Below are positions 1 through 8,837 of a stretch of 64,000 bases of DNA, piece by piece; position 1 is the stretch's first letter, and every line of letters starts with the position of its first letter. The stretch spans positions 463,595 to 527,594 of the forward strand of contig CP150579.1 of NCBI GenBank assembly GCA_049487715.1, written 5' to 3'. Under the pieces are notes generated by a model that saw nothing but the letters and a program-made list of their open reading frames with translations, had not been told where the DNA came from and searched no databases. Source of the stretch: Pycnococcus provasolii (Eukaryota > Chlorophyta > Pseudoscourfieldiophyceae > Pseudoscourfieldiales). A program made the position numbers and the translations under genes.

Positions 1-712
1 CAACGCGCGCGGGTGCGTCGTTTCCTTCAAGTGGCAGCGCGTGTTTCCACGCCGTTTGCATATCCTCGCCTCGCATGACGAGTGCGGATCCGTGTTCCAG
101 TTGTAGGCGCATCTCTCGCTGACTTCCCCCGCGCTCGGTGAGAACGAACTCTCTTGGTCCCCCGAGAGAAATGGATATGACGTACTTATCCTCTCCGTGC
201 GCTCTCACTTCGTCTCCGTGCGCGTCGATATGCCCTTGTCCTCGCCTGTAGTAGTTCGCAAGGCAACTCGTTAGTTTCGTCGCATCAAGTTTCCCTCCAT
301 ATCTTCGTTGGCAGTACTCCGCTGCCTGCTGCGCTGCGCGTCTTGCCGAGAGAAGTTCAGGTAAGTTTGCCGGCCAAGGAGCAGGGTGTAATAAGAGTCC
401 CACGAACCAGAAATCACAGCATGTATCGCCCCAGTACGCCGCCAAACGGTCTTGCGGCCCGTTGTCGTCCGTGTATTGGTGCCAAAGCGAGCCAAGAGCA
501 GTGCTATTCTCCACGTCGCCCGGTCCCTTACATGCGCCGAGTTTCTCGAGCAAGGTTGACGCGACATCGTCGTCGAGCGCGTTCGGCACGTACATGCAGA
601 CGCACTTCGGGTTTTCATCGACGAGCACACGCACATTCGACGAGAACTCATGCGAGTTCAAGACGTCATTGTTGTCTTGGTTGCCGACAAAGTCCAAGGA
701 GGAGGACGCCAT
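1..712 (-). CDS. AlkB-family 2OG-Fe(II) dioxygenase, ALKBH2/3-like (partial, runs off left edge)
   Basis: An open minus-strand frame runs from an ATG at 712-710 to base 1 (237 codons, no stop in the window). It is predicted to remove alkyl groups oxidatively from DNA or RNA bases, using 2-oxoglutarate, O2 and Fe(II). The AlkB core is visible: an NYYRRGQGHIDAHGDE segment near residues 154-169 holding the HxD metal ligands (H-G-D), then a YVISISLGGPREF strand pair, and a WKHALP segment near residue 228 with the distal metal histidine. The 2-oxoglutarate-binding arginines lie beyond the edge. The N-terminal ~40 residues show no clear targeting signal. The gene is divergent from the P4-ATPase across a 355-bp gap with telomere-like repeats. 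The family call is firm; the substrate and ALKBH subclass are not. Confidence 0.85.
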   Translation of the reverse strand, partial: MASSSLDFVGNQDNNDVLNSHEFSSNVRVLVDENPKCVCMYVPNALDDDVASTLLEKLGACKGPGDVENSTALGSLWHQYTDDNGPQDRLAAYWGDTCCDFWFVGLLLHPAPWPANLPELLSARRAAQQAAEYCQRRYGGKLDATKLTSCLANYYRRGQGHIDAHGDEVRAHGEDKYVISISLGGPREFVLTERGGSQREMRLQLEHGSALVMRGEDMQTAWKHALPLEGNDAPARV

Positions 713-812
713 GGCTTGGTGCAAGAGCATATGGAAGTGTCACAGAGCAGAGAGAGAAAACGAAGGGAAGAGAGAAGAAGAGGGAGGAGGATTAGGGTAT
801 TACGATGAGAGG

Positions 813-847
813 ATTAGGGTTAGGGTTAGGGTTAGGGTTAGGGTTAG
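813..847 (+). repeat. Interstitial telomeric repeat in a divergent promoter
   Basis: About six TTAGGG units lie between the divergent AlkB-like and P4-ATPase genes. The G-rich strand is the + strand, as at the chromosome end. The rest of 713-1067 shows no further gene or recognisable motif. Confidence 0.9.
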
Positions 848-1067
848 GCCTGCTTTCCGGCCTGCTTTCCTCCTCCCCTTTGGGCTTTCCTCCCTGGCAC
901 CCCACCCAGGGGGCTGCTTGGCATCGGCGGCTTGGCGATTTCTCGAGCCATTATTGGTATCTCTCGCAGATAAGATATCCCTTACGATCGAACTGCTTGT
1001 AGATCTCACAGGAGAACAACATTCAGCTGTGCAAGGCATCTCTTCGGCTGGCGGTGGGATCTCGGCT

Positions 1068-4000
1068 ATGCCTCCTTCGTCAGCGTCGTTTGTACGACAA
1101 CATGGTGGTCATGTTGACTACTCCGCGCCTTTTGGGGCGGCCTCTTCCTCTTCATCTGCATCTTCACCTTCATCTTCGCAACATCTCATGTGGTCTCGGT
1201 CAAAATCCAACGCCGTGCGAAACACGAAGTACACATACCTGACATTCGTGCCGCTTAACCTTGCGGAGCAGTTTCGAAGATTCATGAACAGATACTTCCT
1301 CCTCATCGCCACGATGCAGCTGTGGCCAGCCATCGCGCCAGTCAACCCGTGGAGCACGTGGGGGCCGCTCATCGTCATCGTCGTCATATCCGCCGCACGA
1401 GAGCTGAACGACGACGTCAAGAGAGGCAAGGCGGACGACGCGTACAACGCGCGTGCCGTCCGACTCGCAGAACCGGGAGAAGGAGGCGCAAAGCAAGCTA
1501 CGTCAAGACAAGTCAGGCCAGGTGACGTGCTCATCTTAAGGGACGGCGACGAGTGCCCGTGCGACGCCGTCGTGCTGGCTAGCCACCTGCCGGCCAACGC
1601 CGTGCTCATCGAGACGAGCGCACTCGACGGAGAGGCGGACGTCAAGCGGCGAGTGTCGCCGGTGCCGGATGCCGCGTTTGCGCCAGGCTGCGAGGTGCCA
1701 GCCGCCAGCGGCGAGGTCGTCTTCCCGCCACCCGATGGTGACGTGCGCACGTTCCGCGGCGTCGTGCGCCTCGAATCAGGAGAGACGTTCGCATTCCACG
1801 AGGCGCATGCGATCCTCAAGGGATGCACGGTCGTCCAGTGCGGCCCACCTGCGATGCGCAGCCGCGCTTGGTGCGCCGTCGTCGCCGTGTACACAGGCCA
1901 GGAAACGAAAGTGGCTGTCGCGTCCTCCGCCGCCGCCGCGGCGCCGCCGAAGCGTTCTGCGCTAGATGCCAGAGTGGATGCCGCGCTTGCGGCAGTGTTC
2001 GCAGTGCAGATGCTCGCAGTCACATACTGTGGCATCGTGCGAGGAAACACGTGGAGAGAGCAGGTGGCGCCAGCACACTGGTACCTTGCCGAACAGCACC
2101 AGCCTGACGTCTGGTACCTGCCGCTTCTCATCCCGCTGCGCTTCGAGCTGCTGTGCAGCGTGATGATCCCCATAAGCCTCAAGGTGACGCTCGACATTGC
2201 GAAGAGCTACTACGCGAGACTGATTGACTGGGACTTGAAGATGGCAGATGGACCGAAGCGCATCGCCGCGCGTGCCAACGCGACGGAGATCGTGGAGGAC
2301 CTCGGATGCATCACGCACCTGCTGTGCGACAAGACTGGCACGCTGACGGAGAATCGTCTCAGGCTCGTGAGCTACGGCGTGATGGTGCCTGTCGGCAGTG
2401 GGATTGGTGAAGGCGTGGGACGGTATGTTTACCAAGTTCCCGCGGCACGGCGCATGAGCGGCAGCTCGGAGGCATCCGCAAGCGGCGACGGAGGCAGCTT
2501 AGCGTCGAGTGCCACGACGAGCCGTCCGCTGCGACAAAGGCGGCACCAGATACCGGCCGGAGCAGCTGTCGCGGCGGACGAGGAGCTTGCACTCCTCAGT
2601 TCGACACCAGGAGGTAGAACAACCGCGGAAGAGTACTCGGCGTCGGCGGGCTACGGCAATATTGTCGACGATGAGACACACGTTGCCGAGCGACGTGGCA
2701 TGCTCACCGCCGCACTTTTGTGCACGAGTGTCACGGCGGTGCCGCCCGCGCCTGACCGCCCCGCGGCGCTGAGCGGCGCATCGCCAGATGAGCTTGCTAT
2801 CGTGCAAGGTGCGGCGCGCACGGGATATGTGCGCATGCAGCGTCGTGAGGACGTGACAGGATCGTGCACGCTTGACCTTGGCGCCGGCGGGGGCGGTCTG
2901 CAGACGTACGAGATTCTCGATGTTCTCGAGTTCACCTCCGAGCGAAGGCGCATGTCTGTCGTCGTACGCGGTCAACTGCCCACGGGTGGCGTGGCGGGTG
3001 GTGGCCAAATGTCTGGATGGAGAGGACGTGGCGCGCCGTCATCCGACTCAGATCGCCTCTTTCTCGTGTGCAAGGGTTCCGTGGACGTCGTCTTCTCCGA
3101 GCGTCGTGTGGCATCGACGTCGACGACGGCGGCGGAGCAAGGTCATCAGGCTGCGGAGTTTCTATCGCTCAAGGGCCTTCGCGCGCTAGGCATCGCATGG
3201 CGTGAGCTGTCCGCCGAAGAATACGCATCGTGGTCCGCCGCGGCAAAGAAGGCGCGCGAGAGCCTGCATCGCCGCGACGAGCACGTCGCGGCAGCTTACG
3301 ACCAAATCGAGAAGGCGTTGCATCCGCTCGGCGTGGTTGGCATCGAGGACGAGCTGCAGCACGGCGTTTTGGACACGGTGACACGCCTTAAGCGTGCTGG
3401 CATTGCAGTTTGGATGCTGACGGGCGATCAGCGCGCCACCGCCATGCACGTCGCTTACCGCGCGGGTCTTGCACACCAGCAGCCTCGAGGTGGCATCGTG
3501 GAGTTGTCTGGCGGTGACGCCGCGGCGATTGCGGAAAGCTTGCGCGAGGCGTCCACGCGTGTGCGCGACCCGCTCCTTGCCGGCGTCGATCATATTGTCG
3601 TGTTGCACGGTGACACACTAAATGGATGCCTGAGTGCAGAGGGCGGCGAGAACGCGCCGACCGCGAGCAGGGGCGAGCTTTCGACCAACGAGGAGCTTCT
3701 GCTTGGCATCGTTGCATCTGTCAGCGGCGTCGTGTGCTACCGCTGCACGCCACAGCAGAAGGCGCGGCTCTGTCGATTTGCGAAGCGAGTTGCCGCGATA
3801 GCTAGCCCTGGCAGCCGCGTGGCCGCGATTGGCGATGGAGGTAACGACGTCTCGATGATACGCGCTGCCCACGTCGGCGTCGGCGTGGCTGGCCGCGAAG
3901 GCTCCGCGGCATGTCTCGCCTCGGACTACGCGATTGAGAGGTTTCGACATCTTCAGCGCCTTGTGCTGGTTCACGGCCGCTATGCGCACAAACGCACCGC

Positions 4001-4895
4001 CCTCGTGACGGCATATTCTATATACAAGAGCGTCTTGCTGAGCCTATGCCAGCTCCTTCACAACGCCTTCTCGAGCGCGTTCAGCGGTGCCTCGCTCTTC
4101 CCTGCCTCGAGTCTGATGCTTTACAACGCGCTGTACACGAATGCCGCCGCGCTCTTCCTGGTACTCGACAAGGACATTGACGAGGAGGAGCTCCTTGCGC
4201 GTCCGGAGTGCTACCACGCTGCGAGGTTGCTGCAGCCAATGCTGCTGCCCAACAGCCACGCGGTACAGACTGGGTCTTCCGCCATTTGGAGCGGTGGCGA
4301 CGTGCTCGGCGTTTCACCAGGCGGCACGAGCGCCGCATGCAGTCCGGCGCCAGAGTCAAGCAGCAGCTCGCCAAATGGTGCGCTGTCGTCGTCGTCGTCG
4401 CTGACGAGCGGTCGTGCCGCTCTCGGCGCCGTGCACCTGGCATCGTGGCTCGGCAAGGCTGCGTGGGATGCGTCGCTGTCGTATGCTGTATTCGCTTCGA
4501 GTCTTGGCGTCGACTCGTCGTTCTCGGGCGTTCTGCGCGGAGGCGGTGACACGACAGTGGAGGCGAATGGCGTTTTCAGCGCCTGCCTGTGGGCGGCGGC
4601 GCTAACAGCGACGTTGAGTGCGAGCCGCCTGACCACCTGGCAGCTGGCTGGCACGTGGCTTCCGATGCTTGTTTTTTACCCCTTCACGTATCTGATCTCC
4701 GACGTGCGCAACCGCGGCGACGACGGCGGCAGTGCGCTGAGCACATTTTTGCACCCCGCGTACGCGCTGAGTCTCCTGCTCGTGGTTTCGCTCGTGCTGC
4801 TCCCTTACTTGCTTTCGCCCATGCTTGCGGTGCGTCGTTCTTGGCTTCAGCTCCTGCACGCGCTTCAGGTTGGCGGTGGTTCGTCGAGATACTAA
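1068..4895 (+). CDS. P4-type ATPase (phospholipid flippase)
   Basis: Predicted to move aminophospholipids from the outer to the cytosolic leaflet, usually at Golgi, endosome or plasma membrane with a CDC50 partner. The product is 1275 aa, usual for the family. An N-terminal FRRFMNRYFLLIA segment matches the P4 entry to TM1-2. The TM4 motif PISLKVTLDIAK has the P4 Pro-Ile-Ser-Leu signature. DKTGTLT (phosphorylated Asp) is near residue 420, TGDQ in the P domain near 785, and GDGGNDV near 921, followed by C-terminal membrane segments. The actuator motif reads LDGEA where P4 enzymes normally have DGET; the key Glu is kept and Thr is Ala. The frame is open upstream to 462, but that part is antisense to the AlkB gene and crosses telomeric repeats, so the ATG at 1068 is preferred. 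Confidence 0.9.
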   Translation: MPPSSASFVRQHGGHVDYSAPFGAASSSSSASSPSSSQHLMWSRSKSNAVRNTKYTYLTFVPLNLAEQFRRFMNRYFLLIATMQLWPAIAPVNPWSTWGPLIVIVVISAARELNDDVKRGKADDAYNARAVRLAEPGEGGAKQATSRQVRPGDVLILRDGDECPCDAVVLASHLPANAVLIETSALDGEADVKRRVSPVPDAAFAPGCEVPAASGEVVFPPPDGDVRTFRGVVRLESGETFAFHEAHAILKGCTVVQCGPPAMRSRAWCAVVAVYTGQETKVAVASSAAAAAPPKRSALDARVDAALAAVFAVQMLAVTYCGIVRGNTWREQVAPAHWYLAEQHQPDVWYLPLLIPLRFELLCSVMIPISLKVTLDIAKSYYARLIDWDLKMADGPKRIAARANATEIVEDLGCITHLLCDKTGTLTENRLRLVSYGVMVPVGSGIGEGVGRYVYQVPAARRMSGSSEASASGDGGSLASSATTSRPLRQRRHQIPAGAAVAADEELALLSSTPGGRTTAEEYSASAGYGNIVDDETHVAERRGMLTAALLCTSVTAVPPAPDRPAALSGASPDELAIVQGAARTGYVRMQRREDVTGSCTLDLGAGGGGLQTYEILDVLEFTSERRRMSVVVRGQLPTGGVAGGGQMSGWRGRGAPSSDSDRLFLVCKGSVDVVFSERRVASTSTTAAEQGHQAAEFLSLKGLRALGIAWRELSAEEYASWSAAAKKARESLHRRDEHVAAAYDQIEKALHPLGVVGIEDELQHGVLDTVTRLKRAGIAVWMLTGDQRATAMHVAYRAGLAHQQPRGGIVELSGGDAAAIAESLREASTRVRDPLLAGVDHIVVLHGDTLNGCLSAEGGENAPTASRGELSTNEELLLGIVASVSGVVCYRCTPQQKARLCRFAKRVAAIASPGSRVAAIGDGGNDVSMIRAAHVGVGVAGREGSAACLASDYAIERFRHLQRLVLVHGRYAHKRTALVTAYSIYKSVLLSLCQLLHNAFSSAFSGASLFPASSLMLYNALYTNAAALFLVLDKDIDEEELLARPECYHAARLLQPMLLPNSHAVQTGSSAIWSGGDVLGVSPGGTSAACSPAPESSSSSPNGALSSSSSLTSGRAALGAVHLASWLGKAAWDASLSYAVFASSLGVDSSFSGVLRGGGDTTVEANGVFSACLWAAALTATLSASRLTTWQLAGTWLPMLVFYPFTYLISDVRNRGDDGGSALSTFLHPAYALSLLLVVSLVLLPYLLSPMLAVRRSWLQLLHALQVGGGSSRY

Positions 4896-5040
4896 TAACT
4901 ACTACTCATATAATTTAATAGTGATAAGATATGTAAGTACTATGTACAGTATTCCTACAGAACAGAACAGTACCGGTACAGTGAGTTCCGTGACGTGACC
5001 ATGCACTACTCTATCCATACCCGGGTTTCGGAATTCCGAG

Positions 5041-5054
5041 TTAGGGTTAGGGTT
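5041..5054 (+). repeat. Short interstitial telomeric tract (two units)
   Basis: TTAGGGTTAGGGTT lies about 110 bp upstream of the small ORF at 5167, in the gap after the P4-ATPase. It is one of a recurring series of promoter-proximal telomere-like tracts. Confidence 0.7.
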
Positions 5055-5166
5055 TTGTTCTTCCCCCTGCCAATGCGCGCGTGCTCCTCTCGAGGTTGCT
5101 TCTCGCCGCGCCCACCCCTCCCCTCCTCTGCTCCGCACTGCACTTCGCGCGTTACTTGAGCTTGCG

Positions 5167-5304
5167 ATGGCTGACGGCGCGACGACGGTTTCCGTGCTGA
5201 TAATAGTCTCTATTTGCCTGGTGGCCTTCTTCGCCACCCTGGGCGCGTATGCGCGCCGAACGGGTGTCGCCGCGTCAGGTGGTGGAGGGTTCACGCAGAT
5301 GTAG
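5167..5304 (+). CDS. 45-residue single-pass membrane microprotein (candidate)
   Basis: An ATG at 5167 opens a 45-codon frame ending TAG at 5302-5304. The peptide starts MADGATT, has a strong hydrophobic span at residues 8-28 (SVLIIVSICLVAFFATLGAY core), then a basic ARR stop-transfer and a Gly-rich tail ending FTQM. This is the layout of a genuine one-helix membrane protein; I do not recognise the family. It ends 7 bp before the preferred ATG of the GT29 gene, in another frame, so the two are probably on one transcript. It could be a translated cistron of a bicistronic mRNA or an upstream ORF regulating the downstream gene. Confidence 0.5.
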   Translation: MADGATTVSVLIIVSICLVAFFATLGAYARRTGVAASGGGGFTQM

Positions 5305-5311
5305 TAGTGGT

Positions 5312-7321
5312 ATGTGTGAGGACAAGACTCGTAACGTACTATCCTTGGGGGCCTTGGGAGGTTTGGTGGAGGGTGTGTGTGGCGTGTGGGTAGCTCAAAG
5401 TAGCGGGAGGAGGAGGACTAAGCTTTGCGCTGGTCGCTTAAACATAGGTTGGGTCACGGCCGTGCTTGTGGTGCTGCTGGGATCAACATCAACGTGGGGA
5501 GGAACGAAGCAAGTCGCTGCACAGCAGCAGCAGCAGTACTCTTGGGTGAATAGTTTGCCTAAACAGACGGAGCAATCTGCTCACGTCGAAAGCACGGCGA
5601 CGGCCACGCCGACGACAAACCCGCTTTTAGAAGAGGGGACGCAAGAGACACAGCAGCCACAGCAGCGTGCAAGGCGTCCTCGTGCTCCTCGTCCTTCGTG
5701 GAGAAGGCCGGCGACACCCACGCACGACGGCGCGCAGGCGTGGGCCAGGCGGCGCACAACGCGCGCGAGAGAGGTGCCAACCACCTCCACGTCGTGCTCC
5801 GAGAGTGGCGTGCCCGACCGCGCTGGACTCTGCGTTTGCCCTGCGCTCTTCGGCGGGCCGAAGTGCTCGGCTAGCGGCGTGCCAGTGGAACCTGGAACGT
5901 GTGCTTGCGGCCCATCCATCAGGCCACCGAACACGCAGAAGTACCACGCCAGGAGCGCCGACGGCGTGATTGACGCCATTCCCAGCGGCGCAGCGGCGGA
6001 CGGGATTCCCACGGCGTACGACGGCCCCGTCATGCTGAGTCGCGAGGAGCTCCGAGCAGTGCATGCCGACGTGCCGAAAGGTGGGAAGGACGCGCCGCTC
6101 GTGAGCGTGCGATTTCCAGGAAAGCCGTCGCCGCTGACGCTGCTCACGGAGGAGCAATATTCACCTCTGCTCGAGGCGCTTCCAGAGCACGACCCACTTC
6201 GTCGACGCCACGGGGCGAAGGCTGTGCATCACACGTGCGCCGTCGTCGGCAACGGAGGTTCGCTGCTGCTCGGTCAGCGCGGGAGTGAGATTGACAATCA
6301 CGACTTTGTCATTCGCTTCAATGGCGCGCCGACTCTTGGCTTTGAGCGTTTCGTTGGCGGGCGCACCGACCTGCGGCTGTCGAACAGCCACTGGACGGAC
6401 TTCGAGGAGCGACTTAGCCACATGCCGCTCATTGCGAGCAGCTTGCGCAATCCGAAGGAGGGGCGCACGTACGTGCAGCGCTACGCCGCGGCAAAGAAGG
6501 CGATTTCGAGGCAGCTTTCACGTGACCTGCACAGGGGTGGCAACGAAGAATCGCTGATGGCGCAGGCTGACATGGAGCTAGAGCAGGCGATTGGGCAGCG
6601 CGCGCTGTTGAGTCCGCGCTTCGTGGCGTACACCGCCGAGGCGGTGGAGGCGATGCACCTGTACTTCGGCGAGGCGAACGAGGCGCCTCTCACGCCCACG
6701 GGCGGACTCACGGGCATTCTCCTTGCGATGAGCATGTGCGATAAGGTGGACCTGTACGGAATGCACGTTGGCGAACCGTCCGGTGTTCCGTATCACTACC
6801 ACAATCGGTGCCCGCAGCCTTTCAGTGGCCGCGACGTATCTGAGTATCGGATTGTGAGCAATCTCGCAAAGGCGAGACTTGTGACGTTCAAGGAACCTTG
6901 TGCGGTGGAGTGCGCGATGGGCATCAATGACACGCTCGCGGCGCTGGGCGAGTCGAACGAGGTGCCCGTTGTCTTTCATGCATGCGTCAAGTGCCGCAAC
7001 GACGCGTTGAGCTCCGCTGACCGATCTGCGGGTCGCGTCGCGCGCATGCGATGGCAGGCGGCACCGATGCCAAGCTACTGCGACGAGCGTTCTCGCGAGC
7101 TCCAAAAGAAGAAGGAGATGGGCGAGTGCATGGGACTGTGCGGCCACCACTTCCACTGGTGGGATGACGTTCATGTTGCGGATGATATGCACGGGAAAGA
7201 AGGCGACGATGGCGGCGGCGGCGGCGGCGTCACTAGTGCGACGACGACGACGACGACTGCTTTCACAGTGCACCTTCCTGAGAGTGGTGATAAAGCAATT
7301 TCTCTTTCGCCTTCACCTTAG
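5312..7321 (+). CDS. GT29 sialyltransferase-like type II membrane glycosyltransferase
   Basis: A Golgi-type glycosyltransferase of family GT29; the real donor in algae is uncertain and may not be sialic acid. Starting at ATG 5312 (669 aa) it has a short basic cytosolic tail, a signal-anchor near residues 38-60 (GWVTAVLVVLLGSTS core), a low-complexity stem, and a Cys-rich EGF-like stretch near 165-200. The catalytic domain shows sialylmotif L from about residue 307 (CAVVGNGGSLLLGQRGSEID, then FVIRFNGAP), sialylmotif S near 461 (PTGGLTGILLAM) and a YHYHNRC segment matching motif III. The frame extends upstream to an ATG at 5249, but that overlaps the microprotein ORF. The C-terminus is Gly/Thr-rich, encoded by trinucleotide repeats. 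Confidence 0.85.
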   Translation: MCEDKTRNVLSLGALGGLVEGVCGVWVAQSSGRRRTKLCAGRLNIGWVTAVLVVLLGSTSTWGGTKQVAAQQQQQYSWVNSLPKQTEQSAHVESTATATPTTNPLLEEGTQETQQPQQRARRPRAPRPSWRRPATPTHDGAQAWARRRTTRAREVPTTSTSCSESGVPDRAGLCVCPALFGGPKCSASGVPVEPGTCACGPSIRPPNTQKYHARSADGVIDAIPSGAAADGIPTAYDGPVMLSREELRAVHADVPKGGKDAPLVSVRFPGKPSPLTLLTEEQYSPLLEALPEHDPLRRRHGAKAVHHTCAVVGNGGSLLLGQRGSEIDNHDFVIRFNGAPTLGFERFVGGRTDLRLSNSHWTDFEERLSHMPLIASSLRNPKEGRTYVQRYAAAKKAISRQLSRDLHRGGNEESLMAQADMELEQAIGQRALLSPRFVAYTAEAVEAMHLYFGEANEAPLTPTGGLTGILLAMSMCDKVDLYGMHVGEPSGVPYHYHNRCPQPFSGRDVSEYRIVSNLAKARLVTFKEPCAVECAMGINDTLAALGESNEVPVVFHACVKCRNDALSSADRSAGRVARMRWQAAPMPSYCDERSRELQKKKEMGECMGLCGHHFHWWDDVHVADDMHGKEGDDGGGGGGVTSATTTTTTAFTVHLPESGDKAISLSPSP

Positions 7322-7350
7322 TAACAACGAATTTTTTTGTCGTACTTATG

Positions 7351-8190
7351 TTACAGAAGCGCCATAGCACTGTAATGCACAGGGCTGATATACGCTAAAT
7401 ATATATCCTTCTTTCTGCTTCCTGACACTGGATTCACGGTAGTCTCCGGCTCGTACACAAGATACCAGTACGTCTCCGAGGACGTGATTACGTGCATGTT
7501 GATGTAGAACGCCTCAACGGCTGCGCGCAAAGTCAGCTCGTCGCCCCACGTCGCATTTTGAGCCATATCTTTGAGGTAAGCTTCAAACTCAGGTCCTTCA
7601 AAGAACATGCTAAAAAAGCTCGCGTTGATCCTCATGTGTCTGACTACGGAAGCACGCACGTTCGCGTGTTTCGCCTCTGTTCCGAAGAGCTGGTACGACA
7701 GCGCGCGAAACTGGCAGTTTCCGTCGCCGGCGACGTCCACCATTTTCAGCCCAAGCGACTGGAGTCGTTTCGTGAGCCTTCCAATTTCGCTCGTCGCGTT
7801 GTTATGTGTGTTGTTTGCAGGTGTATAATCGTCGAGGTTATTTCTCATTCTTTCTTGCAGGTCAGCTCGGTCCGCTTCTGACAAGCTGGACATGCGTCTT
7901 TCCAGCGCGACTCGACTGTTGCTTCTCTGCCTGACTGGTCGCAGATCTGGCTGACTGACAAGCTGATAGTGCTGTTTGAGAATATCCCGACGCGTCAACG
8001 CGGTTCGCGAAAGAATGCGAGTGCGTTGCGTCTTCAGGGATAGCGTTTTAATCCGCCCATGGATCCCTGAAGACGAAGACGAGGAAGACGACGAAGGAGA
8101 TGAGGAAGGATGGTACGAGGTGGAAGAAGTGGAAGTAGTGGAAGGCTCAGAGACATTCATGCATGCACAACTCGACATGGACGTGCCCAT
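7351..8190 (-). CDS. OTU-domain cysteine protease (deubiquitinase)
   Basis: Predicted to cleave ubiquitin or ubiquitin-like chains. The preferred ATG at 8190 gives 279 aa; upstream codons in frame lack ATG. The N-terminal ~100 residues are Ser/Thr-rich and disordered. A helical segment near 105-140 precedes the OTU core. The catalytic Cys is in GDGNCQFRAL near residue 156, a VRASVVRHM helix follows, and the catalytic His is in the terminal HYSAM near residue 274. This spacing (~120 residues) is typical of OTUD5/OTUD3-like and plant OTU proteases. The gene converges on the GT29 gene with a 29-bp gap and diverges from the MYND gene. Confidence 0.85.
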   Translation of the reverse strand: MGTSMSSCACMNVSEPSTTSTSSTSYHPSSSPSSSSSSSSSGIHGRIKTLSLKTQRTRILSRTALTRRDILKQHYQLVSQPDLRPVRQRSNSRVALERRMSSLSEADRADLQERMRNNLDDYTPANNTHNNATSEIGRLTKRLQSLGLKMVDVAGDGNCQFRALSYQLFGTEAKHANVRASVVRHMRINASFFSMFFEGPEFEAYLKDMAQNATWGDELTLRAAVEAFYINMHVITSSETYWYLVYEPETTVNPVSGSRKKDIYLAYISPVHYSAMALL

Positions 8191-8450
8191 AGCTGCTGAT
8201 GCTGATGCTGATGCTGTTACGTGTCGGAACGGAACCCGAGAATGACAAGCGGACGACAACAACAGGACGACGACAACAACAACAAGCCCCCAGGCAGTTT
8301 ACGAGGAGAGGGCCTCCCTCCCCCGAGTCCCTTGCGACCGGTCCCTTTTGCAGACTGTCTGTCAGAGGAACAAGTCCCGAGTCCGACGAGAACTACCCCA
8401 GGGCCAGTTCCCAGGGCCCAGGCTCGCTCAATCGGGGGAACCGGGGAACC

Positions 8451-8509
8451 GTAACCCTAGTCGTAACCCTAACCCTAGCCGTAACCCTAGCCGTAACCCT
8501 AACCCTAAT
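8451..8509 (-). repeat. Interstitial telomeric array, reverse orientation, with higher-order units
   Basis: CCCTAA-type repeats on + (TTAGGG on -) between the divergent OTU and MYND genes. Blocks GTAACCCTAG(T/C)C of 12 bp alternate with 18-bp blocks holding two CCCTAA units. This is the only tract pointing away from the chromosome end. The rest of 8191-8837 shows no gene. Confidence 0.85.
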
Positions 8510-8837
8510 CGTGTCTGCTGGCTGCGTGCGTGTCCCCTCCTTTCCGTAATGGGTTCCACCCCTACCCGGGTAGCACCTGAGGACTGAAGTCCTTTCGTTG
8601 AGAGAGCTCCCCCAGCATACCTACTACTGTACTGCCTGGGCACGTCACATCAATTGAGTCTCTTCCCCCTTTCGCTTTCGCCTTTCGCCCTTCCCTTTGC
8701 CTTTGATTTCCGGCTTTTCGTCTCCCCGGCCGGGTGACTGACTCGTGACTGGACGCGCGTGTCCCACAGCCGAACCGTGCACATCCATCACTTCCTGAGT
8801 CAATAGCGATTCTTCTTCTCCATAAGTGGCGACATCC

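Noticed and set aside
462-1067. N-terminal extension of the P4-ATPase frame
   Set aside because: It starts at a non-ATG codon, runs antisense to the AlkB gene, and reads telomeric repeats as an Arg-Val run. The family-like start is at 1068.
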